Shown in pieces: positions 44,101 through 54,320 of a stretch of 64,000 bases of DNA. This DNA comes from Bursaphelenchus xylophilus (Eukaryota > Nematoda > Chromadorea > Rhabditida > Aphelenchoididae). The notes beneath the pieces were generated by a model. It was not told the origin of the DNA. It saw only the letters and a list, made by a program, of their open reading frames with translations, and searched no databases. Numbering within the stretch: the first letter of the stretch is position 1; each line of letters starts with the position of its first letter. The stretch covers positions 3,901,501-3,965,500 of the forward strand of contig CAJFCV020000005.1 in assembly GCA_904066235.2 (NCBI GenBank). Direction: 5' to 3'. Both the position numbers and the translations under genes were made by a program.

Positions 44101-44684
44101 TCAGTGCACTGTGCGGTTGATGAAGAAGGCGATGGCGACAAATGACAACAATTTTGTCGCAGACCTGGACAACAGCGCGACAGAGTGACGTCCAATTTGG
44201 AGCAGTTCAATTCCTGTGGGAAAGCGACAAAGTTGTCGTTGAGCGATTCGTAGCGATCGAGATTGTGTCGCAAGAGGCAGTGAGTCGATTTTTTGCGGCG
44301 GCGCGATGACACAAATTCGTCGCTGGTCGATTGTTGCTCACATTCGATGTCTCGGCGATGAAGTTTGTCGCGGAATGTGGCCTTGTCGCAGACGTCAAAC
44401 TTCTCACCAGCCTCGAACGGATCGCTCTTCCCGGAAGAGGTTCCAAATTTGTCGCGGTTCACGGAATCGTCGCGCTCACCGAGATGGTCGCCTTCTCGGG
44501 AATGGTCGCTTTTCGGCGGGGGCACGGAGGAAACGAGAGGAAGAGGGTGCGGGTCGTCGGGTTTGGGCCGTCGCACTCCGGGGAAATCAATCCCATTTGG
44601 GCGGCGGAAGAGCCGAAAAGGTGCATCCGGCTCGAAAATTTCATCAGCCGCCGCCGAAAAGATCCGCCGAAATTCCTTTTTCAT
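38165..44684 (-). CDS. Two-pore-domain K+ channel (TWK/K2P) with C-terminal fibronectin-III domains
   Basis: Nine phase-matched exons: 44684-43721, 43654-43405, 43341-43154, 42113-41767, 41244-40797, 40468-40070, 39978-39881, 38631-38368 and 38272-38165. They give 1,021 residues. A long low-complexity N-terminus (1-321) precedes TM1 (~362-390). Next come pore 1 TSIGYG (485-490), TM2, TM3, pore 2 TIGFGD (641-646) and TM4 ([20 protein letters not shown]). Both filters are intact, so it should be a plasma-membrane K+ leak channel. At 40797 the donor GTACGT (phase 1) joins an exon starting with a linker and an FN3 domain ([20 protein letters not shown]). A second FN3 is split over exons 7-8 ([23 protein letters not shown]). 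The FN3 pair would be cytosolic. If the 40797 donor is not used, translation stops 11 codons later, so a short channel isoform is possible. Exon 1 is the least certain exon. Confidence 0.8.
38844..39705 (+). CDS. psf-3: GINS complex subunit Psf3
   Basis: Exons 38844-39000, 39152-39406 and 39488-39705 give 209 residues; human GINS3 has 216. Family landmarks are the N-terminal [12 protein letters not shown], the central [15 protein letters not shown] and the C-terminal [13 protein letters not shown] followed by [18 protein letters not shown]. Psf3 is part of the CMG replicative helicase with MCM2-7 and Cdc45 in the nucleus. An internal ATG 18 codons downstream is a possible alternative start. 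The whole gene lies inside one intron (38632-39880) of the channel gene, on the opposite strand. Confidence 0.85.
41311..41745. repeat. Foldback element in a channel intron
   Basis: The two halves are near-complete reverse complements around a centre near 41530. Mirror landmarks include CTTGTCAAGAGGAACT/CTCCTTTGTCAAG, TATTATTTTTCTTCGATGCA and its complement, GGGTGCTGATTTCGAAAA and its complement, and ATCGA-GGTGCTG pairs. It contains no gene and fills most of the intron between the two pore exons. It may be a MITE that can form a long RNA hairpin within the channel pre-mRNA. Confidence 0.85.
42136..42565. repeat. Foldback element with an internal 48-bp minisatellite
   Basis: Between inverted arms (left 42136-42200, right about 42440-42565; landmarks CTCTCCCTCATTTTGAAAA and TTTTCAAAATGGGGGAGAG) lie five to six head-to-tail copies of a 48-bp unit containing GGTGTGACATGTTATACGAT. 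Later units are nearly identical. Because 48 is divisible by three, the plus strand has artificial open frames. It lies in the channel intron between the TM1 and pore-1 exons. Confidence 0.9.
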
Positions 44685-45790
44685 CGCAAACCCAAACTCA
44701 TTTGTCCCCGCGGGGCGAACCTGGCTGCACTGTGCACTCCGAATCTCCTGGGTAGCGAGTCCGAATCGCCTTTTTGCACTGTGCACTTCAATTCCGTTCG
44801 CACTCCAGAAACTCTTTGCACCGTGCACTCAAAGTTCGATTGCACTGTGCGTTCGAAAAAACGAATTCCCGAAAAATGCACGGTGCGGTGGAAATCGAAA
44901 TCCGCCAAATAAAAAAAACAAAGCAGCGGCGGAAATGCGATTAACCAGTTGATGCCATTTTTGGCCCTCGAGGCATTCCAATCCCCGTAATTTCTCCAGA
45001 TTCTGCACGATGGAGGCCAATGACGTCACTAATGGGGTCAGTGATTATTTTTGGAAATTTCTCGGATAAAACGCGGAGATTATTGCCCGAGGGCTCAAAT
45101 TCAATATTAAAAGATATTTATTGTAACTTTACTCTCATTTTGTTACCGAAAATCTTATTTTCCGCTTGATTGCGCATTGCGAAAGTTTCGTTCTGCACAG
45201 TGCAGTTCAATTTTTTCAAATTTCGCAACACACTGTGCGAAAAAAATTCAAAAAATCCAAACCTTTCCGCACAGTGCAATCACACCCCCAAACTTTCCCG
45301 CACTATGCAAATTCACCCTGCCCAAAATTCTTTGCACAGTACAGTTCAATTTTTCCAAATTCCCAACGCACTGTGCGGTTCTCAAATTTCGCAACGCACT
45401 GTGCGAAAAATTTCAAAAACTCAAAACCTTTCCGCACCGTGCAATCACAACGCCAAACTTTCCCGCACTGTGCAAATTCACCCTGCCCAAAATTCTTTGC
45501 AGAGTGCAGTTCAATTTTTTCAAATTCCCAACGCACTGTGCGGTTTTCAAATTTCCAACGCACTGTGCGACAAAATTAAAAAAAAACGCAAAACCTCTCC
45601 GCACCGTGCAGTCACAACCCCAAACTTTCCCGCACTGTGCAAACTCTCTCTGCCCAAAATTCTTTGCACAGTGCGCTTTGCGAAAGACCAAAAATCTCCG
45701 CACTGTGCACGAATGTTTCGAGGGCAACGTGCATTTCTTTTTTTCTTGTTTTTTTACGCACAGTGCATTAGTGAGGCGCGTTACAGAGTG
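42958..45790. repeat. Dense swarm of the 9-bp palindrome GCAC-N-GTGC with interspersed TTGTCGC
   Basis: By eye I count about 31 exact GCAC-N-GTGC words (N = any base) plus several one-mismatch versions (for example GCACTATGC and GCAGAGTGC) in 2.8 kb. A random 8-base constraint would give far less than one. They occur in an intron, the first coding exon, the upstream region and the following intergenic DNA of the channel gene. A second word, TTGTCGC or its complement, recurs about a dozen times at 43.93-44.53 kb. Between the words the sequence is unique except at 45.17-45.72 kb. Confidence 0.9.
45170..45715. repeat. Three diverged ~165-bp tandem repeats built around GCAC-N-GTGC
   Basis: The units start near 45259, 45430 and 45600, each with CCGCAC-GTGCA, CACAAC-CCAAACTTTCCCGCA and CTGCCCAAAATTCTTTGCA landmarks in the same order. 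Each unit carries five or six GCAC-N-GTGC words. It lies upstream of the channel gene. Open frames seen here on the plus strand occur in three frames at once and are artefacts of the repeat. Confidence 0.85.
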
Positions 45791-46130
45791 CGGCGAACGA
45801 ATCTAATTATTATGTTTGGCGCGGGAAATTAGCATATTTGGACTTTTGAATGGTTTATTGGCCTAAGGCAATAAAAATTTACAACTAGACCCGTAGAATT
45901 TGATGAAATATATGTTACAGTAATACGCAAAACCGGTATTTTGGGGGGCAATATCAAGAAAAAATGAGAGATTGGTTAGAGAAAAAGAGAATTCTATAGA
46001 AATCTTCAAAATTCTTACGAAATAGGATGATCAAGTGAAAGGGGGTTAGAGAAAAAGGTCTTGATATTAATTTGGACCTATAAAATTACCAATGGTATAT
46101 GAAAAAAGTAACTGAAAGGTATTTTGAACG

Positions 46131-49100
46131 TTAGGTTGATTGTTTCGGAGGTTTTTTGAGGAAAGTTGTGGTGAAAGACGGGCTCGAGGACATCGCGGTT
46201 TCAAGTTCGGCGGTCGATTCGTTCCGGCGATGGCAGAAAAAGTGGACAATCGCTCCAGTTTGGGGGAATCGGACAAACGCTCTGAAAAAATGAGTAAAAA
46301 TTTTTTAAAACTGGCTAAAATAAGGTCCAAAAATCGTTCATAAAAATCAAAACTCATCAAAAATATAAAGATAAGGTTTTTTTTTAAAATCGTTCTAAAC
46401 TTGCTAAAATAAGGTTGTTTTTGATCAAAAAATGGCTAAAGTAATGTCCACTCTTTCCAAAAATGGCTTCAAACAGGCGAATTCAACCTCAGAATTGCTT
46501 AAAAACGGGCTAAAAATTCTAAAAAACCCTAAAATAAACCAAAATTTTTTCAACAAATGTTCCAAAATCACTATTACCACATCGCCTCTCTAAAGGCCTA
46601 AAATTTCTTCAAAATCCCCGGAAATTTCCTGAAAATCGCTTATAAACCCTCCAAATTCCTTACGTTGTTCCAATTTTCTTATTACAAAGTGAGCACTCCA
46701 CATTAAAGTCGATATCGATCCGTTTTGATTGAATTCCCTTCAATTGTGCCTGGGATTTGGTCTTTGCGAGCGTCGAGATGGCCGAGAGGATTGCCAGATG
46801 ACTGGCCCGATTCTTTGTGGCTTCAATTATGGCTTCGAGGGCCGACCAAACTTTTTTCAGCGATGCATCCCGAGGAATTAGCTTGATTGCACTGACTAAA
46901 ACAATATTTTTACAAATTAAACGACCATTTTAATTGAATATAAGGATTAATTTCCCATTATCTGACCTGTATCCATCTTATCGGCCTGATTTCTGAGCAA
47001 TTTCAGGGCTTCATTCACGTTCGGTTTGATCTTTTTGGTAATATCTGGGCTGAGGTTGGCCAATTCCACGAGATCCGGGCGGGTGTAAATTTTATAAAGT
47101 GTGAAGAAGACCTAAAAGAAATTTTCTTTAAAATTATAATCAAAAATCGCCAAAAACATCGAAAATCGCCCAAAAATAAAAAAGTTTAAAATCAAATCCT
47201 TCAAAACACCTCACAACACAAAATTCGCCCTCTCACCTTTGAATTAACGCTATCCCTCGGCTCAAAATACCTCAGGCAATGGTTTTCCGCGGCTTTGAAA
47301 TCCATGAGCACATTAGTATAAAGGACCAGAGCCTCTTCATGCCGTTTCAATCGACCGAAAACGATGGCTTTCTCCTCGATCAAGTGATTGTCCAACAAAA
47401 GCAAGGCTTTCTGCGCCGAATACGAGTAAGAGGTCGTCAGGAAGTCGAGTAATTTCTTTCGGATTCGTCCCAAATCACCATCTTCTAGGCCGGCACGGGT
47501 TACACTCTCATCTAAACCAAATATTTCATTAAAATCAGTTCAATCCAAGTGATCAAAGTCTCCTAAAACCCATCCAAATTGGACTTACTATCCGCGAGAG
47601 TGTAAACATAATCTTTCATCAGCCATTTCACCTTGATTATGTAGTGTTCCAGCAGAGTTTCGTGGAATTTTGGTCGTTTCTCGCCGCATCTTTCGATCAA
47701 AAACTCGAGATATGGTATGATAGCGTCAATCTTCTCTTCTCTCAAAAAAACTAGGACCTTTTCCGGGTCCCATTTGTCTTGATTCTCCGGTTGTTCGGGG
47801 CAGAAGATCTAAAAAATCAAACTTATTAAAAAAAATTTCAAAAACCTTCAAATTTCAAAAAAAAATCAAAAAATCCCAATTTCAAACAATAATTGTGCTG
47901 TCAAATCCCATATAGAATAAAACTTCTTGCTATAAAACACTTACTTTTAAGCCCATTTCCGAATCCTGATGTAGAATCCATTTCGCAAACTCAAAAACAA
48001 TATCAATATCCTCTTTTTTCAGATTCTGCAAGTATTCCACGGATTCCTCCAAGCCAAACAAATCGCTATCCTCGTTTGTCGCTTCCTTTTTCAGCAATTC
48101 CAGGGCTGAAAAATTCGACTTTATGTTTTCCTAAAATTTTAGACAAAAAAAAGTAAATAAACTCACCTTGTCTATGCTTTTCCTTCGCTTTGTAGAGCAA
48201 AAACAGCTCACTGGTCCTGTTCCTTTCCAACAAATTCTTCTCGGCCTCTTCGAAATCGCAGGAATTATCGGAAATCCTCAAAAGAGATGATATCAGCATA
48301 GGTCTCGTTTTGATATAGCATTTGAGAAGTACCGTATCCACCAATTCCAAGGTCTCTTTCGCTTTTCGCACCTCTTTGCTCGACAGTTTAAAGTCCCTGG
48401 ATTTGGCGTGACTATCCAATTTTCGAGCGATTTCTGTGCGTTTCTAAAAATTTGATCATCTAAATCAATATCCGCTCAACTCACCATGCTGAGATAATCT
48501 CCCAGTGCAATTATCGCTTGTTTTCGTTCATTTTCGGCCATATTTCCATTTGGCTCAAAAAGTCGTAAATCATTTTTATAGTCCGACAATTTGGAGAGAA
48601 ATTTATCCGGTATCATCAATGGGAGATAATGGATGACAAGAAGGACGTCTAAACTCAAAAGCCAAATAAAAATAAATCTTAAAACTCACCAGTATCAATT
48701 TCAGAGTGGATCTCGAAACTCTCCGCAAACTTCCGTTGATCAAAAAGGTTCAAAGCCATTTGTCTTTTGATTTCGATTAATTTTTTCTTGTCAAATCCAT
48801 CGGTGTTCTCCTAAAATACGACAAACTTTATAACCAACAACATAAAACACATCTTAGCTCGCAATTCGAAGACTTACAGCCAATGCCACAGCCAGATCAT
48901 AATGTTTTTCATTGACTAAAAAGTCGACATTCGCTTTGGAAATTGGACGAGAATTTAGTCGAGATACCGACTTATCCGATGCTATATACAAAATTCCATG
49001 CTTTTGACAGCTGACTATCAACTTTGGCTGAGAAAACGTCAGCTTCTGGATTAACATCGATGGCTGAACGGAGCGGATTTCAACGATTCCTTTGGCAGAT

Positions 49101-50147
49101 AACCCAACAAGATATGGGGCGTCGTAAGCTGTAAAAACATCTTGTATTCTACAACGTTGACTTCTAAAAACCAAACAAACAAATAAATTACTCACCCAAC
49201 GCGACCAAACTTTCAGAGAATCGGCAATTATCCAACGACGGATTTCCATTTTCATCCACGAAGGTGACTAAATTATCATTCAAAAGCCCAGCTGTTTTTT
49301 CGTTTAATCGCACAATGAATGGGGATTCCGGAGCTAACGACAAGCTTCGCACGACGCCTACATCATTTGTTTCGCTATCCGTCTCCATTATTCGACAAAT
49401 TTGATATTCATTTTTGCACGCAAACAGAGCTGAATGCCCTCCAATCCAAGTGATTTTGGTGACAATATCGGGCAGATATTGAGGATTAAACGTTAGCAGG
49501 ACCTCATCGAACTCGTCAAGAAGCCATTTGAAAAGATAAAGCCGCTTCTTGGCGCATATCAAGATGAATAATCGGTTATTTTCCTAAAGCAATTTGATAT
49601 TATTCATGAAGAAATTGAATTTTCAATCAAAAAGTTTTTTTCAAAACACCATAGAACATTAAATAAAAAATGTTATCAATCACCTACTTGCTCAAGGTAA
49701 CATCCAAAAGAAGATATCGGCTTGTATTTGTTAAAGACAACGATATTTTTGAAGGGCTCTACCAACTCATGAACACTCAAGGAGCCATCAGTCAGCGATA
49801 TTACCAGATCTAGTTGCTGAACTACGGCCAATTCTTGAATTGCCTTCTTTTCAAAACCTCGGGTCAGTTGATACTCATAATTTCGTTTGTCTAAACGTCG
49901 AACAACATTATTCATGACAGCTACATGAACTGTAAACATAAAAGCAAAGCATACCATTAGATGACTGATTTATACTCAATAAGTGTCCTTGTTTACTTCC
50001 AACAAATAGTTTATCGTGTTTATCTTAAAAAAGGAAGAGATAAAGGTGATTCTTCACAAAATAATATCACTTACCACAACTAACCAAACTAGTCGCATCT
50101 AACGGTAATTTTGTCACAACTTCTTCGGCAGCATACGCTTCATACAT
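46131..50147 (-). CDS. vps-39: Vps39/Vam6-like HOPS subunit
   Basis: Fourteen phase-matched exons: 50147-50075, 50023-49955, 49929-49688, 49583-49196, 49128-48878, 48810-48690, 48648-48485, 48443-48167, 48105-47945, 47808-47589, 47511-47237, 47111-46967, 46895-46664 and 46281-46131. They give 922 residues; human VPS39 has 886. The N-terminus (MYEAYAAEEVVTKLPL, KLFVGSKQGHLLSI) and the CNH propeller end (YLVGLSAKGIVEIRSVQP) are diagnostic. So are the alpha-solenoid (LELVDTVLLKCYIKTRP, LIEEKAIVFGRLKRHEEALVLYT) and the C-terminal zinc-binding CSLCNKKIG with AFVRFPQTGAIVHFFC. Vps39 tethers Rab7-positive late endosomes, lysosomes and autophagosomes within HOPS. The start follows an AATTCAG acceptor by two bases. 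Confidence 0.95.
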
Positions 50148-50365
50148 CCCTGAATTGTTGTTGCATCTGAAACTCGAAAAAAGATTTACCGAAAATTATA
50201 TTTTGACACTTCGCAACAGCAATAGAATTGTGGCACTTCGTTATTTGAATATAAACTTGTGAAAGAAATGTTTTAGTCAGTGAATAGTCAGATATTTCTG
50301 ATAAAAAAGGACGTCTAATCGATTTTTGATGATGCATATTCGATTAAGAACATTTACTTTTCAGG
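50148..50365. promoter_or_regulatory. Compact divergent promoter between vps-39 and vps-37
   Basis: Only 218 bp separate the two start codons. Each side has a putative trans-splice acceptor next to its ATG (AATTCAG for vps-39; TTTTCAG one base before the vps-37 ATG). No TATA box is obvious. Shared regulation is inferred from layout, not shown. Confidence 0.6.
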
Positions 50366-51192
50366 ATGGGATCCAATTATGAGAGTTTGGTGGACATGTG
50401 CTCTAGCTCCTTGATGAATCAAATCAGAACTTTCAACGAAGAGCAGCTGAGGCTGTTGCTAGATGATAACCGACGGATCGATGGGATGATCGAACAGATG
50501 CCGCAGGTATTGATAATTTTCTGTTTTTATATTAGTTTAGAGTATGCTCACGGATAAAACTTTTTTTAGTTCTCCACACTAAGGTCAGATAAGGAGACGC
50601 GACTCATCATGTGCAAAAGTATGGCAGAGTCGAACCTGGCCATGGAGCCAACTTTTAATCAATCTAGGGAGAAATTGAATCGGACGTTGAATGAGGTTCG
50701 AGGGCTGATTGCCGCAGTGAAATCAATAGAAGCTGAAGTTGGAGACGATAGCGGACCTCAGAATCTTGAAACCACTAGCGCTCTACTTCAAGCAGCAGCT
50801 CAGACAGTTGAGGATGAAAGCGAAGTGAGTTTCTTTATTTTTGGTTGGGTTTTAGGATCAAAAACTTAAAAATACATGAAGGATAATGTAAAATTTGATG
50901 AGAAAATGAGTACATCTTGCGTTTTCAGCGATTATCTGACAAGTTGCTAGATGGCGACATAGAAGTGGACGATTTTATCAAGGATTTCGAGAAGAAACGG
51001 ATCCGTTTTCATCTGCGGAAGATCAAAGCCGAGAAGTTGATTGAGCTCTCGCGACAGCCAGTATATACCCCTCAAACCGCAGGATCTCGACCGTACTCTC
51101 AACCAATTTATCCTCATCCAGCCGCTGGATATCGGCAATCCGGTGCTTTCATGTACCCCACCCCAGCTTATCGGAACTCTGGATTCATGTAA
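50366..51192 (+). CDS. vps-37: ESCRT-I subunit Vps37 (Mod(r) domain)
   Basis: Exons 50366-50506, 50570-50824 and 50929-51192 give 219 residues. The Mod(r)/Vps37 domain is visible from the N-terminal helix (EEQLRLLLDDNRRIDGMI) through the central coiled coil. It ends with the diagnostic LLDGDIEVDDFIKDFEKKR (near residue 140) and RFHLRKIKAEKL. The C-terminus is Pro/Tyr-rich (PYSQPIYPHPAAGYR), as in metazoan VPS37B/C. It works with Tsg101, Vps28 and MVB12/UBAP1 in sorting ubiquitinated cargo at endosomes. The start is one base after a TTTTCAG acceptor. Confidence 0.92.
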
Positions 51193-51505
51193 AACAATAT
51201 AATATAAACCCCGACTTCATTTCTGTATAGCATAGTAACTTTTTTTACTATGGAGTTATGTTGTCTTCTTGCTGTTAAAGTGTCATACGCAATTGTATAT
51301 TCTCCGTCCACGCAATTATGTTGTACATGGCACCTTGAAATGGTCTTTCCTTTCGGTCCTCACAAGACTTTGAAGTTTTCAATTTTCAAAATAAAAAGTG
51401 CAAAAGTATGCAAATTTTGGACCGCTTTTGTGAAAGGATTCGTATTCATTTCCTCTTTGGTTCCAAGCCTGAGCGGCTGCCAATTTCCACAGCGACGTTT
51501 CTGTC
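51193..51505. other. Short intergenic, nothing recognised
   Basis: It contains the 3' UTR of vps-37 (AATATAATATAAAC near 51196) and the promoter of the next gene. No separate feature was seen. Confidence 0.4.
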
Positions 51506-54162
51506 ATGGCGGAAAAACCGAAGAAGATAAAGGATATGTAAGTTTCCGATAGCTTTTGGGACTGCATTACCGTGCCCAGCGTGTCAATGATCTGATAAAT
51601 TTCAGCAAAGGATATTCTTCTATTGCACAGCTGCAACAAGAAGTTGGGGAAGAGCAGAAACCTAAAGATGACCAAGAGAGAAGGTCGGGAAGAAGAAGGA
51701 ACTCTAAGGCCAAGTCCGATGAGGTGATTTCTTTTTTTCAGCAATGTTTTTTTACTGTAATTTCGAAAGGGTTTCGCTTTTTTCACAAAAAAACGTGTCT
51801 CTTGAAGGGCTCCAGGAGAGAAAAGGAAAAAGGAAAGAAGCGGGAGACGGGCCTCCTTAGCTCAGCGGTAGAGCGTTGGACTTTTAATCCAACGGTCAGG
51901 GGTTCGATCCCCCTAGGTGGCTTGAACGTTTTTGTTATTTTTTATGGATGGTTGATTGAGTTACTGTATTAAGAATGTTTTTAGATGCTTCTTGACTTCT
52001 CGTTCTGTCACATTATTTTTCTATTTTCATTTCTAAACCTTTCAGAAATTAAAAAAACGTGATTACACGAAGGAGTACGTGTTTCCCAATTTCCAAGCCT
52101 CAATGCTGGACCCACCTCCACTGTATCCCAACTCTTCTGGCAGTTCCTCATCCAGCTTCGTTGATAACAATGCGTATCAGCGAGCCGATCTGACAAATGT
52201 CAGAGTTCCTTCCCCGCCAAAGCATAGCTCCAAAAAGAATAAACCATCTCCGAAAGCACCGGTCTGCCCAGTCAGTCCATTCCCAAGCCGAGTTGGAAGT
52301 CTCGCCAGTACGGAGAGCGCGAAATCAAGCGGTAATGGACGTGGAATCAATCTCAAAGAGTGTTGCAAAAAAGAAGAAGAGGACCCGGCAAGTGTGAGCA
52401 GTGCAAAAAGTAGAAGTTCTTCGAAGATTAAGTTCAATTGGGATGACGAGAGAGTCAGTTTGGTGGCATTGGCTGGTGCGACGGTTCCACATTGGTATGG
52501 AAGAAAGGATAAGAGTTCCCAGCGCGAGAATGAAAAGTCTGAGATGTCCAAGCCGAGCGTTCAGGATAGTGTTTGTTCGGTGGGATCGATTAGAGGTAAG
52601 ATAATATAAAAATATAACATGTGGACAATTTGATGACCATTTCTTTTGATTTTAGATTCCAAAGACCTTGATCGTGCTTTGATGAAAGGTCTGAAGGCTA
52701 AACGGGCCAAGCAAAAGCAAGCTGAAGATAGCCAGAAGTCAGAGAAGAGAAAGTCTTTAATCGAGACCGAGTTCCGCAACTCTGAACCTCCCTTGAGTGA
52801 GCAGGAACAATTTGTGGTGAAAGAAGCCGAACGCCGCTACAGAAAAGCCAGACATGCCCTGAGGCGATTGGAGAAAAACGTCCAGATCTCACAGGCGATG
52901 GTTGTGGAGGCACAACGCTATGAGGAGAAAACCAGGGATGACTTGGAGGCCATCAAAAAGACCCTCAAGTTTCGGCGCTCGCATAAAGTTGATCCAAGTG
53001 AGTCAAGAGTGATATTACTGAGGATTACTGTAATTTTTAGTTTTTTGATAAGCTTGATGATATTGTTTTAGAAGATGACCAGCGTCTCGAGAGATATTTG
53101 AAGAAGTACCGACAGATTCAGCAAAAAATGCGAGGCAAAAGAAATGCATCGGTGCGAAAATCGGAAGGAGAATCAACCGATCAATCGGATTTGAAATTGG
53201 AAAATGATTTGGGAAAAGGAAAGGAGAAGGAACGGAAGAGAAGCCGGTCAAATGATACTAGTTTCGGTGAGTATATTTTTTTTTATTTTTATAAATCAAG
53301 GTGAAGACCTAGAACTACAGGATTGATTGGCGTCTTCCTTGTTTCAGGTCCATTCGACGACCGCAGCTTCCAAATGTCCTTCAAGTCGGAAAAGAGCTCC
53401 AAGAAGTCGAGAAACAGCCGCAGTTTGACTGGATTTTACTCATCGACCAATAGATCTCAATCGCGTCAGAAATCGGGCAAGAAGAAGCAGAAGAAGCCAT
53501 CTGAATGGAAAAGACCCTCAAAGAACACGTCTTCCAAAACCTCGACTATTGTGTCGTCCAGAGGCGGATTGGCCAAGTATTTCAAGTCCGGATCGTCGGT
53601 TCAATGTGAGATTTTTTGGTGACTAAAAGAGTGATGATTCGAAATTTTAGCGAGTGGAGAAAAACCTCGTCGAAGACGCGACGGACTCCTCGATTGCACC
53701 TGCCCGTACAGAAAGCTGTTCAATGAAGTGTTTATTGGATATCGGACCGTCAAACAGATCGCTGAGGATGTCCGTCCAAGCGAGGTCAAGCTGTTTTACC
53801 GTCTCCCGAGCAGAATCAAAGACATGACCAACAAAGCCCAACTTCATATGGCCTACAGAAGTCTCCCTGAAGAAGTAAAAAGATTTTTTTTTTGATGTGA
53901 AGTTTGCTTATTGGAGTGTAAATTTAATTTGGAATATTTTCAGGACGGCAAATCTGATTTGTTCGCCTTCCCAATCGTGAAAGTTCTCTCCAAAGATCAG
54001 GCCTTTTATCACGTGGAGCATGGTCAAGATCATCCCAGAACCTTTCCCGATCTCATCAGTCTGATGCGACATTACTCCATCTACTCGTACATGAACTATG
54101 AAGACAACCGAGTCGAGACTTTCCCGGTCTGGGAAAAGTCTATGGAGAAGTTCAAGGTGTAA
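51506..54162 (+). CDS. Basic, Ser/Lys-rich protein with C-terminal SH2-like domain
   Basis: Exons 51506-51537, 51606-51723, 52046-52595, 52656-52997, 53072-53266, 53348-53605, 53651-53874 and 53944-54162 join in phase and give 645 residues. The first 560 or so are disordered: Ser/Lys/Arg-rich with a probable helical coiled-coil patch (EQFVVKEAERRYRKARHALR) and basic clusters (KKSRNSRS, GKKKQKKPSEWKR) that could be nuclear targeting signals. The last ~140 residues resemble an SH2 fold. A GYRTVKQIAEDVRPSE helix is followed by VKLFYRLPS (with the beta-B arginine), AFYHVEHG, and FPDLISLMRHYSIYSY as the typical FP-LxxLxxHY end. A phosphotyrosine adaptor is inferred. I do not recognise the orthologue. 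The 51538-51605 intron and the first short exon are less certain. A tRNA lies in intron 51724-52045. Confidence 0.72.
51851..51922 (+). tRNA. tRNA-Lys(UUU), intronic, acceptor stem imperfect
   Basis: D arm (GCTC/GAGC), anticodon stem TTGGA/TCCAA around CT-TTT-AA, and T arm (AGGGG-TTCGATC-CCCCT) are intact. The acceptor GCCTCCT/AGGTGGC has a T-T mismatch at pair 4-69, and the discriminator base is T rather than the usual G. It may be a functional variant or a tRNA pseudogene. It lies in an intron of the SH2-like gene, same strand. Confidence 0.7.
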
Positions 54163-54320
54163 CAGAAAGGATAGATTATGGAGTTTTGAACAGAGGATTG
54201 CGATTAGTGTATTGTGGACTATATTTTAGAAAATAAATTTATTGTAGAAGAGTTGAAACGGCCTAGCGCATGGGCCTTGTGATAATTTATGAAATTTCTT
54301 GACCAGTCTTTGTTCCGTCG

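Noticed and set aside
44306..44952. Plus-strand frames of 149-195 codons opposite channel exon 1
   Set aside because: Shadow frames of a GC-rich, stop-poor exon. There are no splice-linked continuations or domains.
45166..45832. Long plus-strand open frames (137-220 codons) in three overlapping frames
   Set aside because: They arise from the GC-rich tandem repeat and its GCAC-N-GTGC words. Three frames being open at once, with repeat-derived peptides, is the signature of a repeat and not of a gene.
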